Positions 48,856-59,992 of a stretch of DNA of 64,000 nucleotides are shown piece by piece; positions within the stretch are counted from its first letter, which is position 1, and each line of letters starts with the position of its first letter. Source of the stretch: Allacma fusca (taxonomy: Eukaryota; Arthropoda; Collembola; Symphypleona; Sminthuridae); contig OX359245.1 of NCBI GenBank assembly GCA_947179485.1, positions 50,889,067 to 50,953,066 of the forward strand. The letters are read 5' to 3'. The position numbers and the translations under genes are program-made. Below the pieces are notes generated by a model. That model made no database searches, was not told where the DNA came from, and saw only the letters and a list, made by a program, of their open reading frames with translations.

Positions 48856-48959
48856 CGTTAAATGAAGGGTCAAGTTTTGATTTGAGAATTGATTTCAGGG
48901 AAAATATCAATTTTTTCTTAATTCGACGTGATTAGCTTGAGCTTCCAGATCAATGACAC

Positions 48960-50222
48960 AAGCAAGTCAAGTTCAATCAAGTAAACGCTTCTTTAAAATC
49001 TATCTTTTGCTTCAGCCATAAATAGCGAGATAGGACCAGTTGTTCAGTATTTCAGTGTGTTTGGAAGGGCTCTGTCATTTTAAACTGTTTCATCCTGATT
49101 CGAACCCCAGAGAATCGTGTTAAAATACAGTAAAACCTGTATATAATGGTTTTCCTAGGGACGCCGAAATTTGACCACTATAGACAGGGACCACTGTATA
49201 AGTATATAGTGGTCAAAAGTCACTATATAAACATACATATACAGGCATACGAGCAGGAATCCAGCAGTTTGAATTGCATATGTTATTGACAACCAGCAAT
49301 TTTACACTTTTTTAAAAATAATCACTAATTTACTTCTAATTGAGACTTCGAATTTTCACCTTGCCAAGGGAATCTTGAAGAATACTGCAATGATCTTCAA
49401 AGCACCTTGCCTTTTAGGCATTTTCCATAGAGAAATTGGGTAAAAATATTTGTCGACCTATTTATTCGACGAAGTTTCGTTTCGAATTACCTCAGGATGA
49501 TTAAATCATCTGAGATCTTTTAAAGCTAATAATAATTTTTTAAAATGATTAAAAGTAACCACTAATTAATTGAAATACTTCAAAGGACTAATAATATAGC
49601 CAATAAACCATCGTTTGATTTAGTACAAATACATGCAATATTAAACGGCTGGAGATAAAAACGCCCCAAAATGCCTTTAATTGCACTAAACTCAAACAGC
49701 TGTGTCATTGGTTCGGGTTTGCGCGAGTTGTATCCCTTCGTTCTGACTGGTTGACCACTATATACAGGTGCTTTAAGCTGTATTTTGAACTGAAGGGGCA
49801 TGCTCATTAGACCACTATGAACAGGTTACCACTATATAGAAAACCATTATATAGAGGGAATTCCCTATGATAAAGGATAGGAGATGGGACCGGGAAGCCA
49901 AATTTGACCACTATTGACAGGAAACCACTATATGAACGGTCATTATATACAGGTTTTACTGTATTGGCCTTCCTTCATGGAGGCACAGTGGGAGTGTTGT
50001 ACAACCGTGTGTCCGGAATTATTTAAGAAGAATCTTCACGCCGAACAATGTGCATACGACGCCATATATATTACTAAAATACCTACCTGCAATTGAGGTC
50101 CTTGCAGCCTATTAGAATTATGTAATTGTGATTCGTTATTCCACTTCGACGAAAGCATTATTATTACTTCTTTGCGAACAATCCAAGTAACGCTGTTAAT
50201 CTCTTGCTTTTATATTTTTTAA
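48960..50222 (+). pseudogene. second inverted relic of receptor exon 3, split by a MITE
   Basis: 49010-49125 and 49964-50215 together match exon 3 of the 15.4-18.0 kb receptor (TTTGCTTCAGCCATAAATA, GGCCTTCCTTCATG, GTGTACAACCGTGTGTCCGG, AGGTCCTTGCAGCC). A stop follows the LQ-equivalent point, plus frameshifts. A TA-flanked element sits between the halves. Confidence 0.85.
49128..49961. mobile_element. pogo/Tigger-like MITE, TSD TA
   Basis: Inverted termini CAGTAAAACCTGTATATAAT, flanked by TA on both sides. 834 bp. GACCACTATATACAG words repeat near the ends. The insertion point in receptor-derived sequence (GTTAAAATA / TTGGCC) is confirmed by the uninterrupted intact gene (TTAAAATATCGGCC on the minus strand near 15640). 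Confidence 0.92.
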
Positions 50223-50564
50223 AGTTGTGGTCAGCCGGCAAGCTCAAATGAACTTTAAAATATTTCGGATGAATGTAAAATGTCCAAGTTTGAATATGTA
50301 AAATTTTTCTGGGTTTTGACATTAAAATTTTAATTAAATCTACACATTGACCCTGTCTATCTGCTTCTAATGGGATTATCATAGGCAAACGTTTGCTTTG
50401 TACATGGAGAACTGTAATTTTCCCAGCTTTCTTTATTCATTAATCAAAAACTGTAATTTTGGTAAACATCAACATTATCTGTTTTAACATTTTGGGTACT
50501 TCAATATTACACTGTTCTAAAATGGGGACGTAAGGGCAGTATTAAACCCCAAAATTTCCATGAC

Positions 50565-51400
50565 CATCATGTCATTTGTGATAGTGGTGGTCAAAGTGAT
50601 ATGTTGGTGGTCAAAGCAGTGCGTCGCATGGGTACGGGTAGTACCTGAGTATTTGGGTACAGGTACAGGTCCAGGTCCGAAATCGGTACTCTGTTTAAGT
50701 ACCCAAACTGAATGGGTACTTTATCATTTTTGGGTACTAGATATATGTACCCAAATTTTGGGTACAAAACCAGGTGTTGGGTACAGGCACAAACTTGGAA
50801 GTTTTTGGGTTATACCTGACAGGAACAGGTACAAGCTTCCAATATACCCTGTAGAACCTGAAAAATTAATACTCGAAAATGTGGGAACTTTTACAAACAG
50901 AAATCCATCTTACGAGGCATCTAGTGTAGTATGTGGCTCTCTCTCCGACCTACAGGTCTATTTTGATATTCAGCGTGTTTTCAGGAGTGCATCGTAATTT
51001 TTGAAAAAGCATACGGTTATGCAATAGGGATGGTTGGCTTAGCACAACGTGCCAGCAATAGGTACGTGTAATTACAAATTCCACTTGTGATTCAGTAAAA
51101 CTGGCATTAAATGGTATTGTGGTCCAGGTTCAAATGTAAAAATAATTAATAGTAACATGAGTAAGTGCTAAAGTTAAATTAACTCGCTTCTAGAAAGTTT
51201 TTCAAGTCCTATGAAGTGTCCGGTACCTCCACGAATTTTCACATCTGCTACATCCTTGGTGTAAGTTCGTTCGGCGAGGCATGCAGTCTGGCACAGCAAC
51301 ATAAACGAGAATAAGAAAACTGCAAAAAATTACAAATATAATAGCACAGTAAACGTACTGTCATTGTTATTAGAGACTCTCTTGTAAGAGTATTGTCTCC
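50565..51400 (-). pseudogene. third copy of the histidine-rich peptide gene, broken
   Basis: The exon equivalent at about 51210-51325 has a one-base deletion in the signal region. The His-tail exon is reduced to 50573-50616. In between, about 500 bp of unrelated sequence begins with CAGTGCGTCGCATGGG (50617) and GGGTAC words, probably one end of another hAT-type element. The flanks match 39.0-39.4 kb. Confidence 0.75.
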
Positions 51401-51732
51401 ACAGGGGCAAAACCATTTGGACACATTCTTGCATTGCCCCAGTATCAGGGATGAAATATCGGAAAAATAAAAATTCCGACTCCAATTACAATACCTGCTT
51501 AAATTTAATTTCGATTTAGATTCCGATTCCGATGTATCCAAATAATTGATTTTGAATTCGGATACCAATCAATTCAAATACTTTTAAATAATTCCGATTC
51601 CAATTCCGATTCTATGCATGTAACCTACAATTTATTATTATTTTTGTAATTTTTAAGTCATTACATTACTTCATTTAAACTGTTTGCTTACTCCTTCGGT
51701 AGTCGACCTGGGTTATAGTTTTAAATCAAACG

Positions 51733-52382
51733 TAAGGCTTCCATCCGACCGGATAAATCTAATATGCGATCCGAATCCGATCCGAACCGAAATTTTCGGA
51801 TAAATTTTCTTATTATCCGATCCGACCGTTACGGATAGGATAAAAATTTTATTCATCCGTATCCGATCCGAAATTTTCGGATCGGATAAGTGCTGCTATC
51901 CGATCCGATCCGCGGATATCCGAAATTATCCGAATTGATACCATTGGATGATAATGGAAAGAAGTATTAGGATTTTTCACTAAAAAAAGTATTAGCTTTT
52001 TACTACATCAAAATATTAATCATTTTTGCATACATTACAAACTGAAGAAAAATATTACAAACACTGCTGTAAACTTGAAGCACGGAATTAATGAGAAAAC
52101 ACGTAAAAAGCGGCACAGTTACTCGTTGGACAAATTGCTATTGCACACTTCGTTCTTATTGGTCGCTCGAACGCGCTAAAAATTTTATTTTCGGAAATCC
52201 GTCGGATTATCCGATATTTATTATTTGTGATCCGAACCGATCGGATAAAGTCGTTTCCAAATCCGATGACCGGATAAGGGGTAAGTGTCCGATCCGATCG
52301 GATTGTGTTCGGATCGGATAAACAGTGTATCCGATCCGAAATTTCGGATATCCGCGGAAAATCCGATCGGATGGAAGCCTTA
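51733..52382. mobile_element. hAT-type MITE, CGGAT-word family, copy 2, nested, TSD atcaaacg
   Basis: Termini TAAGGCTTCCATCCGA, exact duplication atcaaacg (51725-51732, 52383-52390), 650 bp. The whole is the reverse complement of the 12464-13131 copy (including the CGAACGCGC centre) with moderate divergence. Confidence 0.96.
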
Positions 52383-52824
52383 ATCAAACGTAATGCAGAG
52401 AAAAGTCTTCACACAGTAGCCTAAGTTACTGGAATTCTCAAGATTACAAATGTTACTTGCTGGAGAATTGCAGATTTTGAATCATTCCATCACTTGAACA
52501 AATTAATTCAGATGTCCCTTGTGCCGTCCATAGTTGTTCCACAGAATACGTTGAAAGTTGGAACATGTCTTTAATTTTTTTTGTGTTTCTAAATTTCTAT
52601 TGCAGTCGTAGTAATCATAAACAAATGATTCTTTCTTTCCATTTTTATTACTACGATAAAGAACTATTTACGCAAAAAAACGTGTAGAAGTGTAAAATTT
52701 AACGTACTATATAAAAGGTCCTAAAGGTCTCTTTATGGCTTCAGAATGTAATATCAGAAATGGAATCGGAATTCATTGAAATATCATTAAATTCTAATAC
52801 CAATACCGATACTTACTTTCCAAT

Positions 52825-53030
52825 TCCGATTAGAATTCCAATACCTAATTTTACAGTATTTTTAATTCCGATTAGAATTCCAATACCTAATTTTACAGTG
52901 TTTTTAATTCCGATTAGAATTCCAATACCTAATTTTACAGTATTTTTAATTCCGATTCCAATTCTAATACTCGAATTTTACAGTATTTTTAATTCCGATT
53001 CCAATTCTAATACTCGAATTTTTCGGATTC
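52825..53030. repeat. 42-bp tandem repeat inside the ATTCCG-word element
   Basis: About five units built on ATTCCAATACC, TAATTTTACAGT and TTTTTAATTCCG. The 42-nt length makes a 14-residue repeating ORF, which is an artefact. Confidence 0.85.
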
Positions 53031-53082
53031 TTTTTCGATTCCGATTCCAATTCCAATTCCAATTTTCAACCCTGCCCAGTAT

Positions 53083-53467
53083 TAGTTATGTACATACATA
53101 CTAACTATTTAAAGGTACTTATAAAAGTGTAATTTTGAACTTCTTTATGTACTTGTAGCTTGGAGAGAGAGTCAAGAGTCCACTATAGATGTGTGAGTTA
53201 AAAGGAATGAAATAGTTCACTAGTACAACAAATTATAATAATTCAGGAAATATTCATAAATTTTACCGTGATTCTAAAGGCAAGGTTATAGGAAGGGTCA
53301 ATTAAGGATTAAGGTAAGCATAATCAAAAATTGCATTGTAAGGGCATCTGACGTCGAGAAATAGAGATAAATGTTTCACGTACGTTCATTACTTACGTAC
53401 AAAACATAACGTTGAAAAAACGACGTCAGTTAACAAGTAAAACCATACTTACGCAGACACATTTTTA
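53083..53467. other. non-coding 5' flank of the peptide relic
   Basis: 53083-53280 resembles 39428-39620 (shared CTTGTAGCTTGGAGAGAGA block), the conserved upstream region of the histidine-rich peptide copies on the minus strand. Confidence 0.6.
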
Positions 53468-53835
53468 GGGCGGCGTCAGCAATCTTATAAAATAGTGTCT
53501 GTATGTACCGAAGTTTACCTCCGAAACTACTCAACCGATTTTGTTCAAAATTTTTGTAAGCATTATTTTGGTAACTTCCTTAGATGAGTTCGTTATTAGT
53601 TGAAATCTGTTCACTTGTTCGTTCGTAAAAAAATAAAAAAGAATAAAATTGTTGATTTCTCCTGAACTGTTCCCCCGGTTTTCATGAAATTTTTACACTC
53701 ATGATAGTCCGTACTACTAACACTATTTTTCCAAAAATTGTCAAAACATTTTTTTTAAATTTGTAACGGGAATTTTTTAATTGAGTCATAATACAATAAA
53801 GGGAATGAGGGAGAGGGCCGTAGCTGACGCCGCCC
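53468..53835. mobile_element. 368-bp MITE with GGGCGGCGTCAGC termini, TSD TA
   Basis: Exact 13-bp inverted termini GGGCGGCGTCAGC flanked by TA. The interior includes CCGAAACTACTCAACCGATTTTG-like sequence of a kind common in insect repeats. The superfamily assignment (Tc1/mariner by TA) is tentative. Confidence 0.8.
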
Positions 53836-54626
53836 TACGAGACAGCATAAAATAATTGCGGAATGATGGTTTTTTTAAATAAATTTTAACTGCTTTGGTA
53901 TACAGGATAACACTGATTGACGACCAAGTCAAACACGTTCAACGCATAATTACATCATACTGCACATTAACCCAGGCCCAGCCACATGCTGCAGGCACCC
54001 AATCCTATTTTTCAACGAAAATGGCATTTAAACCTAGACAAGGCATTTTGAAATGGTACCAAAAGGCAAGGAAGGCACAAATATTTACCTACTTCTCGGA
54101 TAAGGGGAAACGCCGAAACATTATACAGGAAAGGCGAGAAGGCAGGTGTTACTGTATTTAAGTTTCATGACAATGTTAAAGGCGAGGAAAACCAATTGCC
54201 CATGACTACGTTAACTATAAATACTTGTTCTCGGAAACGCGCCTCACTTAAAACTCACACGGTGTATAATTACAAACACATATATAAATAGTTTTTTTTC
54301 CGTGTCATTTATGTCCTTAAAAGGGATTATATATAATCATTGCTTGTGTTGTAATCAGTTATTATGTGATTACTACTCGTTACACTTCACGTATTTTTCA
54401 TGTATGCCCTTACTTGAATACAGGCAATCGCCCACAAGACCCGCAACCAGGATATAATAATTGCAGCTACGGTCATATGTATATCCAGTCCCACATTGCC
54501 AGTTTTGTAATCATTAAGATAATTACCACGTGGAAATACTCCCTACCAAACTGACCCTCGGTTGGGCTATTATTTCTTAAAACATGCTACGTATTACTTT
54601 CCTAGGAATTATCGAATAGCAGCAAT
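53836..54626. other. non-coding; upstream region of receptor copy 3
   Basis: 54230-54620 matches the upstream sequence of copies 1 and 2. ORF 53895-54161 has no support. Confidence 0.5.
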
Positions 54627-56287
54627 ATGGAAAGTAAGTGTAGAACTAAATTCCTCGCAGTCTTATGTTCTTTACCGTATTTCGAAGAACGTTCCAATAT
54701 TTACGTAAAAAGTGACAAAAAAGACATGAGTTGATTTTTAAAACTGGTTTCAAAAACTTCAAAAAAAGTAATTAATCCTATTTTTACATTTACAATTAAA
54801 CTGTAAAGGTTTTACGACCCAAAAGTTCATTTTCACTTTTTGAAAAACTGTAATCAAATGTTGCATAAGGAGGAATTGAGCCTCAACTTTAAAACGTTAC
54901 AGCTAATTTCCCTGTTTAATTTTTTACCCATCAAATTTTGTCCCAACACTGGGATCGTCTCATTTCAAACATCTCGCTTGCGCTTAGGGATCTGGAAAAC
55001 ACAATTTACCCTTTACACCTTAAACGACATCTGGAAACATTGGAGTCTCCTCCGGACCAGATCTGATTTGAATATATTCAGTATAAACTGTATTTACTGT
55101 GCGGTTGCAAATGCTATTTGGTACGAACTCTTGTATATTTTTTACCGGCGTGGCCCAGAGAATGCGTATTTAATCACATTGATAAATGAACGGAGGTTCC
55201 AAAAGAGTCAGTACGAAGGTACGTAATTACAAATTGACCGGCTTTCAATCATCGGGGGAAAAATGGACTTTCATATTAAATTCCAACAAATTTTTTTATT
55301 ATAATTAAGTAAACTTAATCTTCTAGGGCCTAAAATATCTCTTCTACAAACCACGATCTCCATTTTTCGCCGCCCCATCCGAGAAACCGTTATAATAACG
55401 TTACCTTTTGCACTATACGGTTTCGGTTTGTCATGGATCGGTCTCTGCTTGTTAGAGCCTTATCTGGGCTTCTGGATATTTTCGATACTTCCAGGGAATT
55501 TTCAACATGGGCTCATTTCCACTTTCATGTTCATTTATGAAGTTTGGTCAGTCCTATTGATTTGCTCATCTGCTTACCTTTGCTCCTACACCGTATTAAA
55601 TGTCATACCTAGGCTAACTGTCGATGTTCTGGGATTTATCGCTGCCGAAATTTCGTGAGTTTCTATGGATTAATTATATTATGATTATGGATTGATTATA
55701 CAAATTTTTATGATTTGAGAGCTTCATATGCTGTAAAGCTTATTTCCTGAATGTTTACACATGAATAATTATTACTCTTGTGTTGTTTTTAACGATTTTT
55801 AAGAGGATTGGAGAATCAAATGATCCCTCTGACGGAACTGTCCAGGATTTGCATGGAGCTGAGGATGACCCAAATTGAAATAAAGCTTCTGAACTATGTG
55901 TACTCGGGCTTTAACTACGTTGTCAAACTCACATTCCTATTTGTTTCCATCGCTGGACTCTTCACGGGGATTAAACACTTTGGGGACAACCCGCTATTTA
56001 CTCTGCTCTCCGCAATACTAGCCATGTACATAATAACTTTATTTCTTTTCTTTTTCGGGGACATGTACAAAATACCGGAAATTATGGATTGTTTGAAAGA
56101 ACGACTTGGGATAGTATCTCGGACTATGAAATGTCCCGAAAGCGTTTATACAAGGAAAATTGTAGCGAGTATCCCTCAATGCGGAATTCGTGCAGGGAAT
56201 TTTTATATTCTTGACCGAATGACCAGTTTGGTGTTCTTGAATTATGTGTTGTATCAAGTGGCTGGCCTGCTCATAGCTTCTAAATAG
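54627..56287 (+). CDS. GR-like chemoreceptor, tandem copy 3, 403 aa
   Basis: Exons 54627-54633 (ATGGAAA, donor gtaagt), 54826-55218, 55327-55654 (donor gtgagt) and 55804-56287 total 1212 nt in phase. The N-terminus is MEIHFHFLKNCNQMLHKEEL. The alternative ATG at 54858 gives 390 aa. Intron 3 is 149 nt against 117 in the other copies. Exon 3 is nearly identical to copy 2, and exon 2 carries its own set of changes. C-terminal GNFYILDRMTS and LYQVAGLL. All splice sites are canonical, so it is probably functional. Ligand unknown. Confidence 0.85.
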
Positions 56288-57724
56288 CTTATTAATTACC
56301 ATTAGAAGGACATACAAGGAATATATATCAACTTGTAAAAATATGCGATTAAAATTAATATTTCATACTTAAAAAATATTTCCCTCAATTACGCGTTAAC
56401 AATAATTATTCTACCAGTCTGCCTTTCGATTTGTTTCAATTTAATTCGTTCAAGTTTTAAGAAACATATGGGATTAATTGTTTGGGTATTTTAGGGGATT
56501 TCATAGCTATCATTTGCTATGTATTTTAATTACTGGGCTGCTATCTAGCCTAGCCACTGTATCCATATAAATTGTACATCAAGCTATTTATATAGATTTA
56601 CAATAAACGTTTTCAATAAAAATTGCAACTATAAAATTGACAGAGATTATTATTTTTTCACAATGCTTTTAACTCATATGCTATAGATTAAAAATAACAA
56701 CGGCTGAAAGAGTCTATCCATATTTACAGTAATTAAGTACTGACTCAATTCTGGTATCAAAAATACGCAATTTACTATCAACCACGGATTGAAGTCGTGC
56801 GTGTCTAATTGTATCTTGTAAAAAATAATTTAAAGAAAATTTCAATATCCCCCATTTAAACGCTTTCTCACGGACACTTTGAGGACAGGGGGGAAATAAT
56901 ATCTATTCTTTTGAAGAACCTGCTGGGAACAAGGCTGTAATTTTCACAAAATAATTTTTCGGTTTCGTGTCAAAACCTGGAACATGGAAATTCTTACGGA
57001 ATAACCCAATTCTTAGAATATCGTTTCATTCTTATGTTCTTCTTGAAAAATGATTTCATTACTGTATTACATTAGGACTTAGGACTCGACAAATTCTTTC
57101 ATTTTAAACGGTCTGAAGGACTAATGAAAGCTCGTCACGAAATTAATAGCAACTGAATGACTCAGTGCTTTATTATCGCATTACTATATACACTACACCC
57201 TCACGAGAATACTAAACGTCAGGAAATACAGATAGCTATTAACTACGGGAAATTCACTCAACAGTCATCCTAATGAATTCCATACTTACACCTTACCGAA
57301 AGTATGTACACACGTTGATAGCTAATAGTCCCAATGTCCTCAGTGTAACTGATCTTACCTGAAAATGAATTTATTGTTAACCTACAAAGATGCGGTTCAG
57401 CGACTACACAATGACGTACTTATTTAATCCCAGGAACAGAAAAACGTCAATGTACTCTGCGGGCGTAATAAGAGACACCCTCATAATGAAGTTTTTATTC
57501 GGATTCTGAGTCTACAAATTTTAGACATGACTCGCATATTATTTTCCCAAGTGCGACTGGTCCCTAAATTGAAATTCTTTGAGGAGTACTAACGTTGACT
57601 ATTTAGAAACCATAAAATGCAGTCGATAAGGAAACGATTGAAGATCATATGTGAATACGAGAAATGACAGACCAAAGTCACGTTATCGCCTCTTAAAAGC
57701 CCCAAATGTGGGAAACAATCTCCC
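56288..57724. other. non-coding 3' flank of the receptor array
   Basis: 56640-57190 duplicates 35520-36060. The rest is unique up to the promoter of the first secreted-protein gene. No gene. Confidence 0.5.
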
Positions 57725-57754
57725 CTAATTACCCTCTCATTTAATAATATTAAA
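57725..57754 (+). promoter_or_regulatory. conserved upstream block of secreted gene 1
   Basis: A 30-bp block (CTAATTACCCTCTCATTTAA at its start) is identical at 59763-59792, and lies 118-120 bp upstream of the TATA box in both genes. It contains TAATTA/TTTAATAAT homeodomain-type cores. A shorter relative (CTAATTACTATTACG) lies at about 61752 for gene 3. Confidence 0.6.
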
Positions 57755-57844
57755 GGACCTGCATGTATAATTAATCAGACCGTTTGAGAAGCGACGTGGA
57801 GCAGCCACGTAACAACACACATGGGATGTAATATGACTATTGCG

Positions 57845-57852
57845 TATATAAA
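57845..57852 (+). promoter_or_regulatory. TATA box of secreted gene 1
   Basis: TATATAAA, 110 bp before the ATG. The same spacing occurs in the two paralogues. Confidence 0.75.
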
Positions 57853-57954
57853 AGGGTCGAGGTGAAACAATCTAAGACAGTCCCGATAGAAAAACTGGAG
57901 CTAAACAGTAATAATTTCATATTTCTTCAGAGAAGATTTCCAAAATCCATCAAA

Positions 57955-58705
57955 ATGATCCGCTCAATTCTCCTTTGCTGTTTGGGAATTGTCATTGTGC
58001 AGGCACTCCCCGCTGTGGATATCGAAGCTCAAAAGGCAAAGCTGAAGGAGAGTTTGGGTAAAAATATTATTTCTGGACAGAACCACCTGAAAATATTTTA
58101 TAATATAGGAGTCGACAATTTTAAATAATATTATATTTCATGAATTTAATAAAATTTCAGACAATTTTGAAAATACCCTGAACACACTCCCAATGAGTTT
58201 GTCAGCATTCGGGATAAAATCTGCAGCGGACATTGTCAACGTATTGAAAGTTTTGACGCCTAATATGGACCCAAAATATGCCACTCAAACGGATCTTCTC
58301 ATCCAGGCTCTGGAGGACCCTCAAGTTACTCCATATGTGGATCTGACATTGCAGAAGCTCCCGGAGCTGGGACCAGTCTTCCATGGAATCCGAACTTTCT
58401 TGGAAGGACCAGAAGACAAACCACTATTGGATGCTATTGAGCAAGTCCTCCCACCATTGGAGACTGCTGTCAACAAACTGACTGAGAAAGTAATTGGAGC
58501 ACTCTCGGAAGCCCAAGTTGAGATTACTAAGGAGGTGGAAACTTTTAATACGCTTTTGCAAAAGCCAGAGGTAAAGGAGGTCCTTCTAAAATTTGAGGCT
58601 CTCCCCGAAGTCATTAAGCTCCATGACATCGGCAAGAGTTACGGACTGGATCTTTTAGGGGGCCTCAAAAAATTGGAAGCCAATCTGGCCACACCTGCCC
58701 CTTAA
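57955..58705 (+). CDS. secreted helical protein, tandem copy 1, 215 aa
   Basis: Exons 57955-58057 and 58161-58705 (donor gtaaaa, acceptor tttcag, phase 1) give 648 nt. The N-terminus is a signal peptide (IRSILLCCLGIVIVQA), and cleavage near ALP is likely. The mature part has no Cys and looks all-helical, with repeated Leu/Pro-bounded segments. Best conserved is LPELGPVFHGIRTFLEGP, then KPLLDAIEQVLPP, and ALPEVIKLHDIGKSYGLDLL near the end. TATA box at 57845. I recognise no domain. It may be a haemolymph, gut or salivary secreted protein, or a lipid or ligand carrier, but this is guesswork. The position next to two paralogues shows a recent tandem family. Confidence 0.9.
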
Positions 58706-59762
58706 AACATTTTGAAATTTCAATTTGATTCTTAAATGATTATTTTAAAAATTAATTAAATTAAGTGGGGGATGATTCCAAAAATAATCTTTTGAGATTG
58801 ACTTCTTATTTGCATATAACGTCAAATTAAAATTAGATTACACATATCATCACACATGTAATACATCCATAAAAATGTAAGTACGCCTCCTCCAAGTGAC
58901 ACTGTTACTAGATGTCGCACTATGTAAATCTGTCATGGGCGTTTTTATAATAGTTCGCAGGAATTTCCGCCGAGGAAATCAATATCTCTGAATTTTGACA
59001 ATGGGGATTTGCCGGAGGTTCATAACAAAAGTCAAATTAACAGCTAGCTTCTAATCATCCTTCTCTCGAGGAGGGTTAATAAACAGAGCTTCAAGATCCT
59101 TCCCCAAGGTACCAATTCTCTGATAAAAGAGACAATTGCAACTGGAGGTGATCTGGATGTTCGTGTGTGAGTCTTTCCTAATAATGAGTGTAAAGTAGCT
59201 GTAAATTAGAATTTTTCTTGAAACCTTGTTAGTAGTTTTTCAATAAATTATCTATGATTTTTAATTACACGATATAAGTCCATCAGCTGGTAATTACAGT
59301 CATCACGAGAAGAAATCCAAAATCTACACGACTCTAAACAGAAACAGCTTTGGCTCATCACCCCTCTTCCGATAATACGAGCTGGAGTAGATAGTTATGC
59401 AACAATATTACCGTCAAAGATGATTAATGAAGTACTGATTACTACTTATTATATGACATGCTACAATTTATTATGTTATTACGAATTTGCTGTGCGTAGA
59501 ATCCGCATAATTATAAAAAGTAATTACATACTTTTCATTATGGTCCAAAAGTTTCTGGACACATTACCATTGAATGAAATAATAATTGTCTTTTCTCATT
59601 ATAACAGCATTACATTCCCTTAGATGTGCACTGACGTTATAAACTGAAAGCGCATAATACCAGTTATGAGAAAGCAATAAATGTTAGCTGTTGAGTCTGA
59701 GAACTGGAAGGAAAAAGTCCCTATCAATTCTGAAAACTCCCAAATGTTGCATCCAGTCTTCC
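58706..59762. other. non-coding spacer between secreted genes 1 and 2
   Basis: No supported gene; the ORF at 59420-59623 has no features. Confidence 0.5.
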
Positions 59763-59792
59763 CTAATTACCCTCTCATTTAATAATATTAAA
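59763..59792 (+). promoter_or_regulatory. conserved upstream block of secreted gene 2
   Basis: Identical 30-bp copy of 57725-57754, at the same distance from the TATA box. Confidence 0.6.
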
Positions 59793-59880
59793 ACCACTGC
59801 ATATGTCCATTAATCAGAAATCAGAGCCATTGAGGGTGTTCGTGGAACAGCCTTGCGACAACACAAGTGATACATCCAGG

Positions 59881-59888
59881 TATAAAAG
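59881..59888 (+). promoter_or_regulatory. TATA box of secreted gene 2
   Basis: TATAAAAG followed by GGTC, as in gene 1 (TATAAAAGGGTC), 112 bp before the ATG. Confidence 0.75.
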
Positions 59889-59992
59889 GGTCAACATGAA
59901 AAAAGCTGGGACAGATCCGTCCAACAGATCAAGTCCAGCTACTTCAGTAACAATACTGAGATTTCTTCAAAAGATTTTTAAAATCCATTAAA

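Larger units (their letters stand above)
51446..53074. mobile_element. hAT-type element, ATTCCG-word family, TSD cccagtat
   Basis: Ends CAGGGATGAAA / CAGGGTTGAAA and the exact duplication cccagtat (51438-51445, 53075-53082). Total 1629 bp, with a nested CGGAT-family copy. ATTCCGATTCC/AATTCC arrays lie near both ends. The paralogous empty site, with a single CCCAGTAT, lies at about 39426 in the same context. Confidence 0.95.
33205..57200 (+). repeat. tandem segmental duplication: three receptor units about 10.3-10.8 kb apart
   Basis: Receptor starts at 33788, 44034 and 54858 mark equivalent points. Homology extends upstream (CCACGTGGA-type block at 33490, 43698, 54527) and downstream (35520-36060 resembles 56640-57190). 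Units 1 and 2 also share the inter-receptor relics (38.2-39.6 resembles 48.9-53.2 kb). Length differences are explained mainly by private transposon insertions. Confidence 0.85.
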
